64,000 nucleotides of DNA from assembly GCF_001399675.1 (NCBI RefSeq), contig NZ_LJCO01000030.1, forward strand, positions 124,001 through 188,000, given 5' to 3'. Below the pieces are notes generated by a model. It did no database searches and was not told where the DNA came from. It worked only from the letters and a program-made list of their open reading frames with translations. Positions 24,362 to 33,917 of the stretch are shown piece by piece (position 1 is the first letter of the stretch; the number at the start of each line of letters is the position of its first letter). Source of the DNA: Paenalicyclobacillus ferrooxydans. GTDB lineage: Bacteria; Bacillota; Bacilli; Alicyclobacillales; Alicyclobacillaceae. The position numbers and the translations under genes are program-made.

Positions 24362-26209
24362 TCAAACGAGACGGATTTTCCAAGTTTTCAGCCATTCGTT
24401 GACTTCAACCAGGTAATGGAACAGCTGTGCAGTGCCAAGAATTTGGCCAAACCACGGTCGATGTTCCATCGGTTGATAACTCTCCTGAGCGAGTTGCTTG
24501 ACCGCACCCACGTCAATGAGAGGCAGAATCGGCGAATTGCTGTCAGCTATCATGTCCAAGGCAAGTCTGCGAGTGGCCTCCAAGTACTCTGCATTTGGCG
24601 TACCGGGGTATGGACTCTTTTTGCGGTAGAGTGCATCATGCGGGAGTTTATCGCGCAGAACCCGGCGAAGCAGACCTTTGATCTCTCCGTCGCAAGCTTT
24701 CATCGCCCAGGGTACGTTATAGACATACTCAACGAGGCGATGGTCAGTGAACGGTACGCGTGCCTCCAGGGAAGCACCCATGCTCATTCGGTCTTTCCGG
24801 TCCAGTAACGTCGGGAGGAAGCGCGTAATACTCAGATATCCAATTTCCCGGACCCGAGCTTCCGCGGCATCTTCTCCGGGTAACCGCTCCACTTCTGCCA
24901 ATGCCTCTTGATAGCGCCTTGAGACGTATTCTTCCGGTCGAATTGTCTCTTTTAAGTCGGATGACATGATACGCATACGCTCCCCGAGGCGCAGTGACCA
25001 AGGGAATGTATCAGCATCGAGAGACTCCTGACGGTGAAACCAAGGATACCCGCCGAACACTTCATCGGCCGCTTCTCCAGTCAGAGCTACTGTATGGTTC
25101 TCTTTAACCGCTTTGCAAAACAAATACATTGAAACATCAATATCGGCCATCCCAGGTACATCCCGGACCTCAAGGGGGGTCAACAAATCATCGATCATTT
25201 GCTGCATCGGTACGACAACTCGGTGGTGAACGGTACCAAGGTGTTCCGATATCTTCATCGCCCAAGGAGCATCAAGACTCTTTTGGAAGCTGTTGGCCGT
25301 AAAGTGTTTCTCCATGTCTTCGATTTCTACGGAGTAGGTATGGAGCGGCTCTCTTCCTGTTTGTGCGTAGTATTCTGCTGCAATCGCCGAGACACCGCTT
25401 GAATCCAAGCCTCCGGACAGGAAGGTGCACACTGGAACGTCAGATACTAACTGACGACGAACCGCGTCTTCAAAAAGCACGCGCGTGTGTTCGACCGTTT
25501 CCTCGAGTGTATGCTCGTGGGGTATGGAGCGCAGTGTCCAGTACACTTCGTCACGCATACCTTCTTTGCTGGCCAGAATCCAGTGCCCGGCTCGCACCTC
25601 GTTGACACCCTTAAAGATGCCATGCCCAGGTGTTTTGGCCGGACCGATAGCAAAGACCTCCGCTAACCCTTCAGCATCTACTTCCGGCACGAAGTCGGGA
25701 TGTGCGAGGATACCCTTTAGCTCGGATGAAAAAAGAATACGAGACCCTTGGCGGGCGTAAAAGAGCGGCTTCACGCCGAGTCGATCTCGAGCCATAAAGA
25801 GACGCTGATTCGCCTCATCCCAAACTGCAAAGGCGAAAATCCCGTTGAATTTCTCCAAACACCGGGATCCCCAAGCCATATAGGAGATAAGCACCACCTC
25901 AGTGTCGCTGTAAGACTGAAAGGTGTAGCCTTCTTCGAGCAATTCTTTGCGTACATCGTCAGTGTTGTACAGCTCGCCATTATAGACGAGGGTATAGGCG
26001 TTTTCCCCGAGGCGCCGCGTCATTGGTTGTGCGCCGCCAGCGGGATCGACGACGACAAGACGGCGGTGTGCGAACGCGGCATTGCGAGACAGAAAAGCCC
26101 CGTGGTCATCCGGGCCGCGGCACTCCAGCGCCTTGCCCATCAACTGCACCGTTCTCTGTTCGTGACTCAAGTCGCGTTCCCAGTCAATCCACCCTGCGAT
26201 TCCGCACAT
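24362..26209 (-). CDS. asnB: Asparagine synthase (glutamine-hydrolysing)
   Basis: A 615-residue class II amidotransferase. The mature N terminus begins MCGIAGW, placing the catalytic Cys at position 2, so the upstream in-frame residues are not part of the protein; AGGGGG lies 7 bases before this ATG. The glutaminase domain has YNGELYN and SDTEV; the synthetase domain has the ATP-pyrophosphatase loop SGGLDSSG and GEAADEVFGGY. The family produces asparagine from aspartate; some relatives (AsnO) act in sporulation or amidate cell-wall precursors, which sequence alone does not decide. Confidence 0.93.
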   Translation of the reverse strand: MCGIAGWIDWERDLSHEQRTVQLMGKALECRGPDDHGAFLSRNAAFAHRRLVVVDPAGGAQPMTRRLGENAYTLVYNGELYNTDDVRKELLEEGYTFQSYSDTEVVLISYMAWGSRCLEKFNGIFAFAVWDEANQRLFMARDRLGVKPLFYARQGSRILFSSELKGILAHPDFVPEVDAEGLAEVFAIGPAKTPGHGIFKGVNEVRAGHWILASKEGMRDEVYWTLRSIPHEHTLEETVEHTRVLFEDAVRRQLVSDVPVCTFLSGGLDSSGVSAIAAEYYAQTGREPLHTYSVEIEDMEKHFTANSFQKSLDAPWAMKISEHLGTVHHRVVVPMQQMIDDLLTPLEVRDVPGMADIDVSMYLFCKAVKENHTVALTGEAADEVFGGYPWFHRQESLDADTFPWSLRLGERMRIMSSDLKETIRPEEYVSRRYQEALAEVERLPGEDAAEARVREIGYLSITRFLPTLLDRKDRMSMGASLEARVPFTDHRLVEYVYNVPWAMKACDGEIKGLLRRVLRDKLPHDALYRKKSPYPGTPNAEYLEATRRLALDMIADSNSPILPLIDVGAVKQLAQESYQPMEHRPWFGQILGTAQLFHYLVEVNEWLKTWKIRLV

Positions 26210-26460
26210 AATCTGGCCCCCTGACAAAATCGATGATTGTGGGCCTATGCCCAGACACTCTGTTCAATCTATGTTGCAAGACAGTATGAGGTGCAGATTG
26301 CACCGAGTCTGGTTTGTGAGGATGGCTGGCAACTGGTATGCTGGCAACTGGTACAAGGTACTCCGGTAGATGAAAAAACGCAGCGAACGTTGGTCTCCAA
26401 AAATAGACCACGCGACGAACGCCTTGTGAGGGGGCGAGTACAATCCATCCAGAAGACTTC

Positions 26461-26901
26461 ATGCGCGAAGCACTGAAATTAGCCCAACGCGGTGCTGATC
26501 TTGGCGAGGTTCCGATTGGGGCTGTGATCGTGAAGGATAACCACATTGTCAGTCAAGCGCATAACTGGCGTGAAACCTGGCGCGATCCGACAGCACACGC
26601 AGAACTTGTTGCGATCCGCGAAGCCAGCAGAGTGCTCGGTGGTTGGCGACTGGAAGGGTGTCAGCTGTACGTCACGCTCGAACCTTGCCCAATGTGCGCT
26701 GGTGCAATCATGTTGTCACGTCTCGATGCCGTGTACTACGGTGCGGCAGATCCGAAAGGCGGAGCTGTGGAATCAAAGCTTCATACCTTTCAATCCGGAT
26801 TGTGGAATCATGATCCAAAGTTTCACGGTGGCATTTTGGCGGACGAGTGTGGTATGATACTCAAGGAATTCTTCCGAACGCTGCGAGAGCGTCGTTCGTG
26901 A
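26461..26901 (+). CDS. tadA: tRNA-specific adenosine deaminase
   Basis: A 146-residue TadA that converts A34 to inosine in tRNA-Arg(ACG). Zinc and catalytic motifs HAE (TAHAELVAIREA) and PCPMCAGAI are intact. ATG 26461 has little ribosome site, while the frame reads HPEDF directly upstream, as TadA N termini usually do, and an excellent GAGGGGG lies 8 bases before an ATC codon at 26443; the true start may be this non-canonical codon. The 250-bp gap before it holds a 15-bp-period direct repeat (26325-26353) and no gene. Confidence 0.92.
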   Translation: MREALKLAQRGADLGEVPIGAVIVKDNHIVSQAHNWRETWRDPTAHAELVAIREASRVLGGWRLEGCQLYVTLEPCPMCAGAIMLSRLDAVYYGAADPKGGAVESKLHTFQSGLWNHDPKFHGGILADECGMILKEFFRTLRERRS

Positions 26902-26905
26902 ACCT

Positions 26906-26995
26906 GGAGAGATGTCCGAGTGGCCGAAGGAGCTCGCCTCGAAAGCGAGTAGCCCTGCAAGGGGCTCGTGGGTTCGAATCCCACTCTCTCCGCCA
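26906..26995 (+). tRNA. tRNA-Ser (CGA)
   Basis: 90 nt with the long variable arm of class II tRNAs and encoded CCA; acceptor GGAGAGA/TCTCTCC, anticodon loop CTCGAAA. It begins 4 bases after the tadA stop. Confidence 0.95.
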
Positions 26996-27000
26996 TGATA

Positions 27001-27141
27001 CGCGTACTGTGACCAGGAACCAAGTGGGGTCCCATGCGGCGAAAACTTCCGAACCGTGTCAGGTCCTGACGGAAGCAGCACTAAGGGAGACCTTTCGGGC
27101 GACGTGGGCAAGCCTTGCTTGGTTCTTGGTCACAGTACGCG
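27001..27141 (+). ncRNA. ffs: Signal recognition particle RNA (short form)
   Basis: One long hairpin: bases 27001-27024 pair almost perfectly with 27118-27141. The apical part carries the SRP54/Ffh-binding signature GTGTCAGG...AGCAGCA with a TGAC tetraloop in place of the common GGAA. A T-rich tract follows. Position between tadA and dnaX is the same as the scRNA of Bacillus subtilis, but at ~141 nt it lacks room for the Alu domain of the ~270-nt Bacillus form. Confidence 0.93.
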
Positions 27142-27395
27142 TTTGTTTTATCCTGGGTTGGCTTACGTTCTTAGATGCAGCGTCTAAGGAAACATCTTCA
27201 TAGGTAATATATTTTACGCAAAAATCACTGTTAATTCAGACTTTATTTTAAAAGCGAAACGTTTGTCAAAACAGCAGAGCTTTTGTCGAGGTGCAGGATT
27301 TCCCGCTTTTCGGTCAGAACATACCTGAGAACGTTCCCCACCATCAACCGCCAAGAGAAGCAGAACGAAATGAGGGACGACGGGGGGTCATGACC

Positions 27396-28496
27396 ATGGC
27401 AGCAAATATAATCCAGGGTGAGCGAACAGGTTGGTTTGCATCCCCAATCTGGTTAAATTCAGGAATTCTCCATCTGAACCAAGACGGGTGGTTAACCGTT
27501 TGCAATGAGCTTGCTTTACAGCTTTTAGATATCGATGTCGAACTCGGTGTACCTGTACGACTGGACGACCATCTTTCTGTAGATCGAGAAGAGTATAAAC
27601 TTCTGCACCATATTGTCACATCTCGTGCTGAAATCAGAAATGAAATCACGACCTGGGCAGAGAACAAGCGGATTCGACACGTTTTAATTGACTCGTATTC
27701 GGATGACTCCGTTGACCTTGGACATGGTTGTCGGCGAGGTCATGGAATGTACGTAATGATGAAAGACCTTGGTGATTTTGCGTTGCTCGACCAGCACCTT
27801 CAACGGACGGAGAAGCTTGCGGTGATAGGTAAGGTCGCTGCGGGTGTGGCACATGAGATTCGAAATCCCTTGACAACGGTTCGGGGTTTCCTGCAGGTGA
27901 TGATGAATCGTTTTGAGGAGCGCCAGATGTTGGAGGAGCAGGAATACCTGCAAATGATGGTTGCCGAAGTAGACAAGGTCGAGAGTTTGGTCAAGGAACT
28001 CTTGCTTCTGTCTAAGCCTCATCACACAGCCAAACGAAACTGTAAGTTAGGAAAACTTGTGACTGCCCTGCGCCCGTCAATTGAAGTCATGGCGGATACG
28101 AAGCAGATCAGTACAGAATTTGTCATTGACGAGACGATACCGAGTGTGGCTGGTGACGAAGGATTGCTGACACATGTCGTAAATCAACTCGTGGAAAATG
28201 CGATAGACGCGATGGAACCGAAAGGCCATCTGACTGTACGTGTGTACAGCGAGGATAAGGTTGTCCGCCTGGATGTGCGAGACACAGGGCCCGGGATCCC
28301 CTACTATCAGATGGATCAAGTCTTTGACGCGTTTTTTACCACCAAAGAGAAAGGTACAGGACTCGGCTTGCCGATCTGCCAAAAAATTGTGGCCGATCAC
28401 GGTGGAGACATCCACGTGTCCTCGAAGGGCTTCGGGACTACGTTTTCTGTGTTGCTTCCTGCGCTAGAAGCCAAACGGCCAGAACAATCCGTTTGA
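27396..28496 (+). CDS. Sensor histidine kinase (PAS-HisKA-HATPase), orphan
   Basis: A 366-residue soluble kinase with no transmembrane helix. The first ~140 residues look PAS-like (ILHLNQDGWLTVCNELALQL). The dimerisation/phosphoacceptor domain has H153 in VAHEIRNPLTTVRG, and the ATPase domain has N box NQLVENAIDAM, G1 DTGPGIP, F box and G2 GTGLGLP. No response regulator is adjacent. Its form, like KinA/KinE-type kinases with cytosolic PAS domains, would suit the Spo0F phosphorelay, but the partner is inference. ATG 27396 is 8 bases after a G-rich ribosome site. Confidence 0.88.
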   Translation: MAANIIQGERTGWFASPIWLNSGILHLNQDGWLTVCNELALQLLDIDVELGVPVRLDDHLSVDREEYKLLHHIVTSRAEIRNEITTWAENKRIRHVLIDSYSDDSVDLGHGCRRGHGMYVMMKDLGDFALLDQHLQRTEKLAVIGKVAAGVAHEIRNPLTTVRGFLQVMMNRFEERQMLEEQEYLQMMVAEVDKVESLVKELLLLSKPHHTAKRNCKLGKLVTALRPSIEVMADTKQISTEFVIDETIPSVAGDEGLLTHVVNQLVENAIDAMEPKGHLTVRVYSEDKVVRLDVRDTGPGIPYYQMDQVFDAFFTTKEKGTGLGLPICQKIVADHGGDIHVSSKGFGTTFSVLLPALEAKRPEQSV

Positions 28497-28562
28497 GGGA
28501 AGCCCCTGCCTGTGATACTTTAAGAGTACGTGTTGTATCGCGGCAGGGAGGAGACTCCATCG

Positions 28563-30362
28563 GTGTCTTATCAAGCGCTGTACCGGGCTTGGCGCCCGCA
28601 AACTTTTTCAGACCTCATTGGACAACCCCATGTACGACAGACCCTCATGAACGCCATTCTTGATGGGCGGGTAGCCCACGCTTATTTGTTCTGCGGCCCG
28701 CGCGGGACTGGCAAGACGAGTGCCGCAAAGGTGCTCGCCAAGGCAGTGAATTGTCAGAATCCGCAGGGAGTAGAGCCGTGTAATCAGTGTGAAGCGTGTG
28801 TGAGTATCACCACCGGATCGAACGTCGACGTCGAAGAAATTGATGCTGCCTCGAACCGCGGCGTGGACGAGATCCGTCAGCTTCGTGACAAGGTACAGTA
28901 TGCACCGGCGAGTGTTATGAAGAAAGTGTATATCGTAGACGAGGTCCACATGCTCACGACGGAGGCTTTTAATGCGCTCTTAAAGACGCTCGAAGAACCT
29001 CCTTCGCATACTCTTTTTGTATTAGCAACGACTGAGCCGCATAAAATCCCAGCCACTATTATCTCTCGCTGTCAACGATTTGATTTTCGGCGGATTGAGC
29101 CCGAGCTGATTATCGAACGCCTTCGAGAGATCTGTGAGACCAAGGATTGGACGGCGGACGAAGAATCACTGTGGCGAATTGCGGAGGCAGCCGACGGGGG
29201 ACTGCGAGATGCACTCGGACTCCTCGAGCAAACCGCAGCTTACGCGCGTGGTGAAATCACTGCTGAAGCGGCTGCTCATGTCATGGGTGGAGTTCAAACG
29301 GAGGAACTGTTGGCTCTGGTTCGAGACATTGTAGAGTCGCGGTTGAAACCGGTCATCGACCGGTTGATTCGCTGGTACAGTTCGGGCAAGGATGCCACGC
29401 GAATCCTGTATGAGGTCTTGCAACTGCTTCGGGATTTGTTTATTGTCAAGCTGTCTGGCGAGGTGCCGCCCCGGTTCTCGAAGAACTACCCGCAGGTAGC
29501 TGAGTTGTGCAGCGACGACTGGCTTCTTGATGCAATGCAGCGGCTCGGTGAGGTCTACGTCCAACTGCGCTACGTGGATCAACCACGCATTGCACTAGAG
29601 ACAGCCCTGCTTGGGCTTGTGCCGAGAACTCGCAAAAGTCATCAACCGGAAGTCAACTATCAACCGGAAGTCAGCCATCAGCCGCAAGCAGCGGGCAGTG
29701 TGCCGTCTCACTCGGCTGGAACTCATCCCTCCACTGGGATGCAACCTGTCGCGACCGTTTCGCAGCCTGTTCCAACGCTGGAGGCGGTTCCACAGAAGGC
29801 AGTTCAGCCGCAGCCGACCAGTCAGCCTGCAACACAGATCAGCAGCCCTGCGACAGACCCCAAGGATGCTTCTGGACAGCGGGCGAAGCCCCGACAACCG
29901 TCTGCACGTACGACTGCAGCTCGAAAGACTGAGGTCCTGCGCCAGCTTTATGCAGCAAGTGATGCGACATTTCTTGAGCAGGTAACAAACTCCTGGGAAG
30001 AGATATTGACACTGGTGAAGGCTGAACGTATCACGACACATGCTTGGCTCATTAACGGAGACCCTGTTCTTGCCACTGGGGATACCATCGTGCTGGCGTT
30101 TTCGAGCCGGATTCACCGTGACGCCGTGATGAAGCAGGATGAACGAAACCTGATTCAACAGGTACAAAGCCGCGTCTTCGGACGTGATGTACAGGTGCTG
30201 GCCTTGCTGAAAGCGGATTGGCAGGCGTTTGTGGATACACTTACAGAACAAAGTGAATCCCATGATGATAATTCAAATCCCACGAATGACGGGGATGATT
30301 TGGTTCATCGGGCAGTCGGCCTGTTTGGACGTGCTCTCGTCGAGGTGGAAGACAAGGAGTGA
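28563..30362 (+). CDS. dnaX: DNA polymerase III subunits gamma/tau
   Basis: A 599-residue clamp-loader ATPase: N terminus SYQALYRAWRPQTFSDLIGQ, Walker A GPRGTGKT from Gly45, a four-Cys zinc site (C64-type CQNPQG...CNQCEAC), DEVHMLT and the SRC arginine finger in ISRCQRF. A proline/glutamine-rich linker holds 18-bp repeats (QPEVNY, QPEVSH, from 29643). The C-terminal domain (about 470-599) should bind the polymerase. GTG start with GGGAGGAG upstream. First gene of the dnaX-ebfC-recR operon. Confidence 0.95.
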   Translation: MSYQALYRAWRPQTFSDLIGQPHVRQTLMNAILDGRVAHAYLFCGPRGTGKTSAAKVLAKAVNCQNPQGVEPCNQCEACVSITTGSNVDVEEIDAASNRGVDEIRQLRDKVQYAPASVMKKVYIVDEVHMLTTEAFNALLKTLEEPPSHTLFVLATTEPHKIPATIISRCQRFDFRRIEPELIIERLREICETKDWTADEESLWRIAEAADGGLRDALGLLEQTAAYARGEITAEAAAHVMGGVQTEELLALVRDIVESRLKPVIDRLIRWYSSGKDATRILYEVLQLLRDLFIVKLSGEVPPRFSKNYPQVAELCSDDWLLDAMQRLGEVYVQLRYVDQPRIALETALLGLVPRTRKSHQPEVNYQPEVSHQPQAAGSVPSHSAGTHPSTGMQPVATVSQPVPTLEAVPQKAVQPQPTSQPATQISSPATDPKDASGQRAKPRQPSARTTAARKTEVLRQLYAASDATFLEQVTNSWEEILTLVKAERITTHAWLINGDPVLATGDTIVLAFSSRIHRDAVMKQDERNLIQQVQSRVFGRDVQVLALLKADWQAFVDTLTEQSESHDDNSNPTNDGDDLVHRAVGLFGRALVEVEDKE

Positions 30363-30368
30363 GCTTTT

Positions 30369-30674
30369 GTGAAAAACATGAATCAGTTGATGAAACAAGC
30401 GAAAAAAATGCAGGACGACATCATGAAGGCGCAGGAACAACTTGGTCAACGTACGGTGGAAGGGACTGCCGGCGGGGGTGCAGTCAAGATTGTCCTAGAT
30501 GGACATAAAGCTCTGAAGGAAATTCAACTGGACAAAGAGGTCGTCAATCCGGAAGACGTAGAAATGCTCCAGGACCTCATTCTGGCTGCTTTCCAGGACG
30601 CGATGCAGAAGGTTGACGAACTGACAGAAAGTGAACTTGGCAAGTACACCCGCGGTCTGCCTGGTTTGTTCTAA
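30369..30674 (+). CDS. ebfC: YbaB/EbfC nucleoid-associated protein
   Basis: A 101-residue DNA-binding dimer of the YbaB family (YaaK in Bacillus). Typical N terminus with [12 protein letters not shown], the glycine turn GTAGGGAVK, and the C-terminal [17 protein letters not shown]. Lies 6 bp after dnaX and 3 bp before recR. GTG start, AAGGAG upstream. Confidence 0.95.
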   Translation: MKNMNQLMKQAKKMQDDIMKAQEQLGQRTVEGTAGGGAVKIVLDGHKALKEIQLDKEVVNPEDVEMLQDLILAAFQDAMQKVDELTESELGKYTRGLPGLF

Positions 30675-30677
30675 TCT

Positions 30678-31280
30678 ATGTGGGGATATCCTGAGCCAAT
30701 CGGCCGGCTGGTCGAACAGTTTATGAAACTGCCGAGTATCGGCCCGAAGACCGCGACCCGGTTGGCGTTTCACGTGCTGTCCATGTCGTCGGAAGATGTG
30801 GAGGGATTTGCCAAGGCCCTGCATGACGTGAAACACAATCTGACGGAGTGCGCGATTTGCTGCAATATTACGGAGAAAACGCCGTGTTCCATCTGCGCAG
30901 ATGCATCGCGCGACGATAAGGTGTTGTGTGTTGTCCAAGATCCGAAAGATGTCATGGCCATGGAACGCACCCATGAGTTTAACGGAAAGTACCACGTATT
31001 GCACGGGGCCATCTCACCCATGGAGGGAGTGGGGCCGAACGATGTGCGGATTCGGGAACTCGTGCAGAGGATTGGCACAAACGAAGAAATCTCCGAAATT
31101 ATCATTGCTACGAATCCGAATGTCGAGGGTGAAGCGACAGCGATGTATATCTCCCGGCTGCTGAAGCCCTTTCCTGTCCGCGTGACAAGGATTGCCCATG
31201 GCCTGCCTGTCGGCGGAGACTTGGAGTATGCAGATGAAGTGACCCTTGCCAAGGCACTCGAAGGCCGCAGACAAATCTGA
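30678..31280 (+). CDS. recR: Recombination protein RecR
   Basis: 200 residues: helix-hairpin-helix ([16 protein letters not shown]), Cys4 zinc finger ([16 protein letters not shown]), Toprim domain with [12 protein letters not shown] and the Walker-B-like [12 protein letters not shown]. RecR works with RecO/RecF to load RecA on gapped DNA. Third gene of the dnaX operon. Confidence 0.96.
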   Translation: MWGYPEPIGRLVEQFMKLPSIGPKTATRLAFHVLSMSSEDVEGFAKALHDVKHNLTECAICCNITEKTPCSICADASRDDKVLCVVQDPKDVMAMERTHEFNGKYHVLHGAISPMEGVGPNDVRIRELVQRIGTNEEISEIIIATNPNVEGEATAMYISRLLKPFPVRVTRIAHGLPVGGDLEYADEVTLAKALEGRRQI

Positions 31281-31362
31281 CTTAATCATCATATCAACTG
31301 TCATAATCGCCTCTCTTCCTGTCTATGATCTATTAACTTGGACAGGGGAGAGGCGATTTTTA

Positions 31363-31731
31363 GTGACAGATTCAGACGCGAAACAGGCGAGTCGACACAG
31401 TCTGCCGGAGGTTGGCGTCACAACCGAGCAGACGGCGAAAGATATCATGTCCATCGCTCCATTCACGCCCGTGCCTGAGGAGTTTGATGCTCCGCGTATG
31501 GAGTTTTCAGAGGATGCATTGGAACAGTTTCTTTATGCACTGAAACGCTCCAAACAGGAGCTCGACATTGCCAGACAACAGTTTGAGAATGCCACCGATC
31601 AGCGCCTCATTGATCACGTTGTATTTCGTCTTGGAGCAGCTGAGCGGCATTTCAGCTATATGCTGCAGTTAGCGAGGCAATGGGGCATTTCAGCCAACAC
31701 CATCCGGTGGGATAGGTCTGACGAAGCGTAG
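31363..31731 (+). CDS. yaaL: DUF2508 family protein (YaaL-like)
   Basis: A 122-residue protein whose last ~70 residues match YaaL: FLYALKRSKQELDIARQQFE and VVFRLGAAERHFSYML. The ~50-residue N-terminal extension is acidic and unstructured in appearance and is longer than the Bacillus protein. GTG 31363 lies about 10 bases after GGAGAGGCG. Position between recR and bofA is conserved. The following 120-bp gap before bofA has GC-rich hairpin potential but no gene. Confidence 0.85.
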   Translation: MTDSDAKQASRHSLPEVGVTTEQTAKDIMSIAPFTPVPEEFDAPRMEFSEDALEQFLYALKRSKQELDIARQQFENATDQRLIDHVVFRLGAAERHFSYMLQLARQWGISANTIRWDRSDEA

Positions 31732-31853
31732 GGGGCTCGAGGTATGGGTGAACTTGAGATGAAACCATGGCCCTGGAGCCCGGCCTACCGAAGTGATGGA
31801 TGGACCGGGCGCTTGGGTGCAGCTGCCTGAGTGATCTTTAAGGAGATGATAAC

Positions 31854-32123
31854 GTGACACAGGGTCACATCTTGCTCTATGCCCTGCTTGCTGTCGTAGC
31901 AGGGATTGCACTGATACGGGTTTTTCGGCATCCAGGGCTCGTCTTTTGGAAACTCGCGAAGAGTGCGGCGATTGGTTGCCTCTTTGTGTTCGCTGTGAAT
32001 TGGGTTGGACAATATTTCCATTACCATTTGCCATTCAACGCATTTACCGCGCTTACGGCGGGCTTTCTCGGCATTCCTGGAGTAGGCATGCTGATAGCGC
32101 TGCACCTATGGCTTTTCCAGTAA
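31854..32123 (+). CDS. bofA: Pro-sigma-K processing inhibitor BofA
   Basis: An 89-residue protein with two to three hydrophobic segments. The C-terminal GFLGIPGVGMLIALHLWL is the BofA signature. In sporulation BofA sits in the outer forespore membrane with SpoIVFA and holds the SpoIVFB protease inactive. GTG start with TAAGGAGATGA upstream. Confidence 0.93.
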   Translation: MTQGHILLYALLAVVAGIALIRVFRHPGLVFWKLAKSAAIGCLFVFAVNWVGQYFHYHLPFNAFTALTAGFLGIPGVGMLIALHLWLFQ

Positions 32124-32133
32124 ATCCGTCGTA

Positions 32134-33762
32134 TCACCGAGCCCGGGCTGGGGCGAACCGAGCGAGCGGACGACCAACGAGCGGGACGCGTTCGAGCTCA
32201 GCCCCGCTGACGGCACCAAACAGGATAGACAAGCCGACGTACACAATGCCCCCGAGTCCAATGGCGATGATAATCTGAATACTGGCCACAGCGAAGGCAG
32301 AGTGTGTCATGACCGTTGCAAGATGATAGCCCAACCAACTGCCGAGTGCCAATGCGATGCACAAGAATACGGTAGCGAAAATGGACGGACCAGAAAGCTT
32401 CCAAACGGAGAACTGTACCCGTCCATATTTCTTGACCGCGAGAACATTCAAGGTCGAAGAAACCATGTATCCAATGGTGGTCGCAATGGCAGCACCGAGG
32501 ATGTGGAGCGGCGGAATCAAAAGCAGATTGAACACGAGCTTTACCCCAACGCCAATCATCATATTACGGACCGGACGATACATCTTTCCAAGCCCTTGCA
32601 ACATGAAAGTGGAGATGAGTTCGAGACTGCTGAAGACACTCATGAAGCAGACACTCGAAATAATGACGGCCCCTTCGTGATTGCCCGCCCAGATTTCGTC
32701 AATTGGTGTGGCGAGGACCAGCAAAGATGCCGCAACGGGCAGCGTCATGAACATCATTGAGCGGAAGGTTCCGGTAATCCTCGTATAGATTGCAGCTCGG
32801 TCACGGAGCGCCTGAGACTCTGCGAGTGCGGGCAGGATGGTGACCCCAATCGCGCCTGCAAAAGCCAGCGGCAATTGGATAAGTTGCATCGCTTGCCGGG
32901 AAAGAATCCCGTATGCTTCCGTAGCTGCAGTAAAGGAGGTGCCTGCATACATCAACAGGTTCAGAACGGTCATGGAATCGACGAGTCCGGAAAGCGGAAT
33001 CACCAGGTTGCCAAGACTGACTGGCATCCCAATCTGATACATTAGCTGAATGGTCTTTTTGGACGACTCGGAAGGTTTCGTACCGCGTGTTTGTCGAAGA
33101 AAGTTCCGCCGTAACGGAACCACCGCAAACACAAGCAATAAGAGACCGGCAAGTGCTCCAACGAATGCCCCGAATGTGGCAGCGGCTGCACCAGCAGCGA
33201 TGCTGCCTCCTCGATGAACGACGATGTATGCTCCAACGACAATCGCAATGACTCTGACCAACTGCTCGAGTGCCTGAGAATATGCAGAGGGCTCCATTTC
33301 CTGAAACCCTTGCAAATAACCGCGCAAGGCGCTCATGACCGGAACGACGAGCAGGGCGAACGACAGCGCCCGAATCGACATCGTCATGGCAGCTGCACCT
33401 TTCGCAGGTTCTTTGATGGCCACGAGATGACTATAAAACGGTGCACCAACCCACATGACCACAAACAGAATGACACCGAGTATGAACACGATGCGAACTG
33501 TCAAACGGTACATCTGCTCCACGTCACCAAAGCGTTTGAGAGCCAACCGCTCAGATATCAGCTTCGCCATCGCTGTTGGAAAGCCTGAGGTGGAGAGTGT
33601 GTTGAGGATGATGTAAAAGTTGTAGGCCTGCCCGTAAATGCCAAGCCCTTCTTCGTGAATGATGCGCGTCAGAGGAATAATGTAAATCAACCCGAGCACT
33701 TTCGCGAGTGTGACACTTGCCACCATCACGGATGCTCCACGGGTCAGATTACGCTTGCCCAA
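32134..33762 (-). CDS. SpoVB/MurJ-like polysaccharide flippase
   Basis: A 542-residue membrane protein of the MVF/MATE-like group with about 14 helices; N terminus RNLTRGASVMVASVTLAKVLGLIYIIPLTRIIHEEGLGIYG (broken here by family positions) is typical of SpoVB/YabM/YtgP. These move lipid-linked wall precursors across the membrane; spoVB serves the spore cortex. The TTG at 33760-33762 is preferred because AGGGGTGA lies 7 bases before it. It interrupts the usual bofA-gin neighbourhood and is convergent with bofA. Confidence 0.88.
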   Translation of the reverse strand: MGKRNLTRGASVMVASVTLAKVLGLIYIIPLTRIIHEEGLGIYGQAYNFYIILNTLSTSGFPTAMAKLISERLALKRFGDVEQMYRLTVRIVFILGVILFVVMWVGAPFYSHLVAIKEPAKGAAAMTMSIRALSFALLVVPVMSALRGYLQGFQEMEPSAYSQALEQLVRVIAIVVGAYIVVHRGGSIAAGAAAATFGAFVGALAGLLLLVFAVVPLRRNFLRQTRGTKPSESSKKTIQLMYQIGMPVSLGNLVIPLSGLVDSMTVLNLLMYAGTSFTAATEAYGILSRQAMQLIQLPLAFAGAIGVTILPALAESQALRDRAAIYTRITGTFRSMMFMTLPVAASLLVLATPIDEIWAGNHEGAVIISSVCFMSVFSSLELISTFMLQGLGKMYRPVRNMMIGVGVKLVFNLLLIPPLHILGAAIATTIGYMVSSTLNVLAVKKYGRVQFSVWKLSGPSIFATVFLCIALALGSWLGYHLATVMTHSAFAVASIQIIIAIGLGGIVYVGLSILFGAVSGAELERVPLVGRPLARFAPARAR

Positions 33763-33917
33763 AGTGAGTTCACCCCTATATAAAAGCAACTGAATTATAG
33801 CACAGGGAGTGGTGTTCCGGGGACACTGGTCGATTCACGGTGAGCAAACACTCCGATGAAGAAACAGGGACAGCACTACCTTCATAAGTTGTATGGAACT
33901 TACGGAGGTGGGTGCTC

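Noticed and set aside
29595-30263. Minus-strand 222-codon frame inside dnaX
   Set aside because: Composition rich in Arg, Leu and Cys and wholly antisense to the dnaX tail; a codon-usage shadow.
31732-31853. Possible riboswitch between yaaL and bofA
   Set aside because: GC-rich with local hairpins but no known conserved core and no terminator/antiterminator pair.
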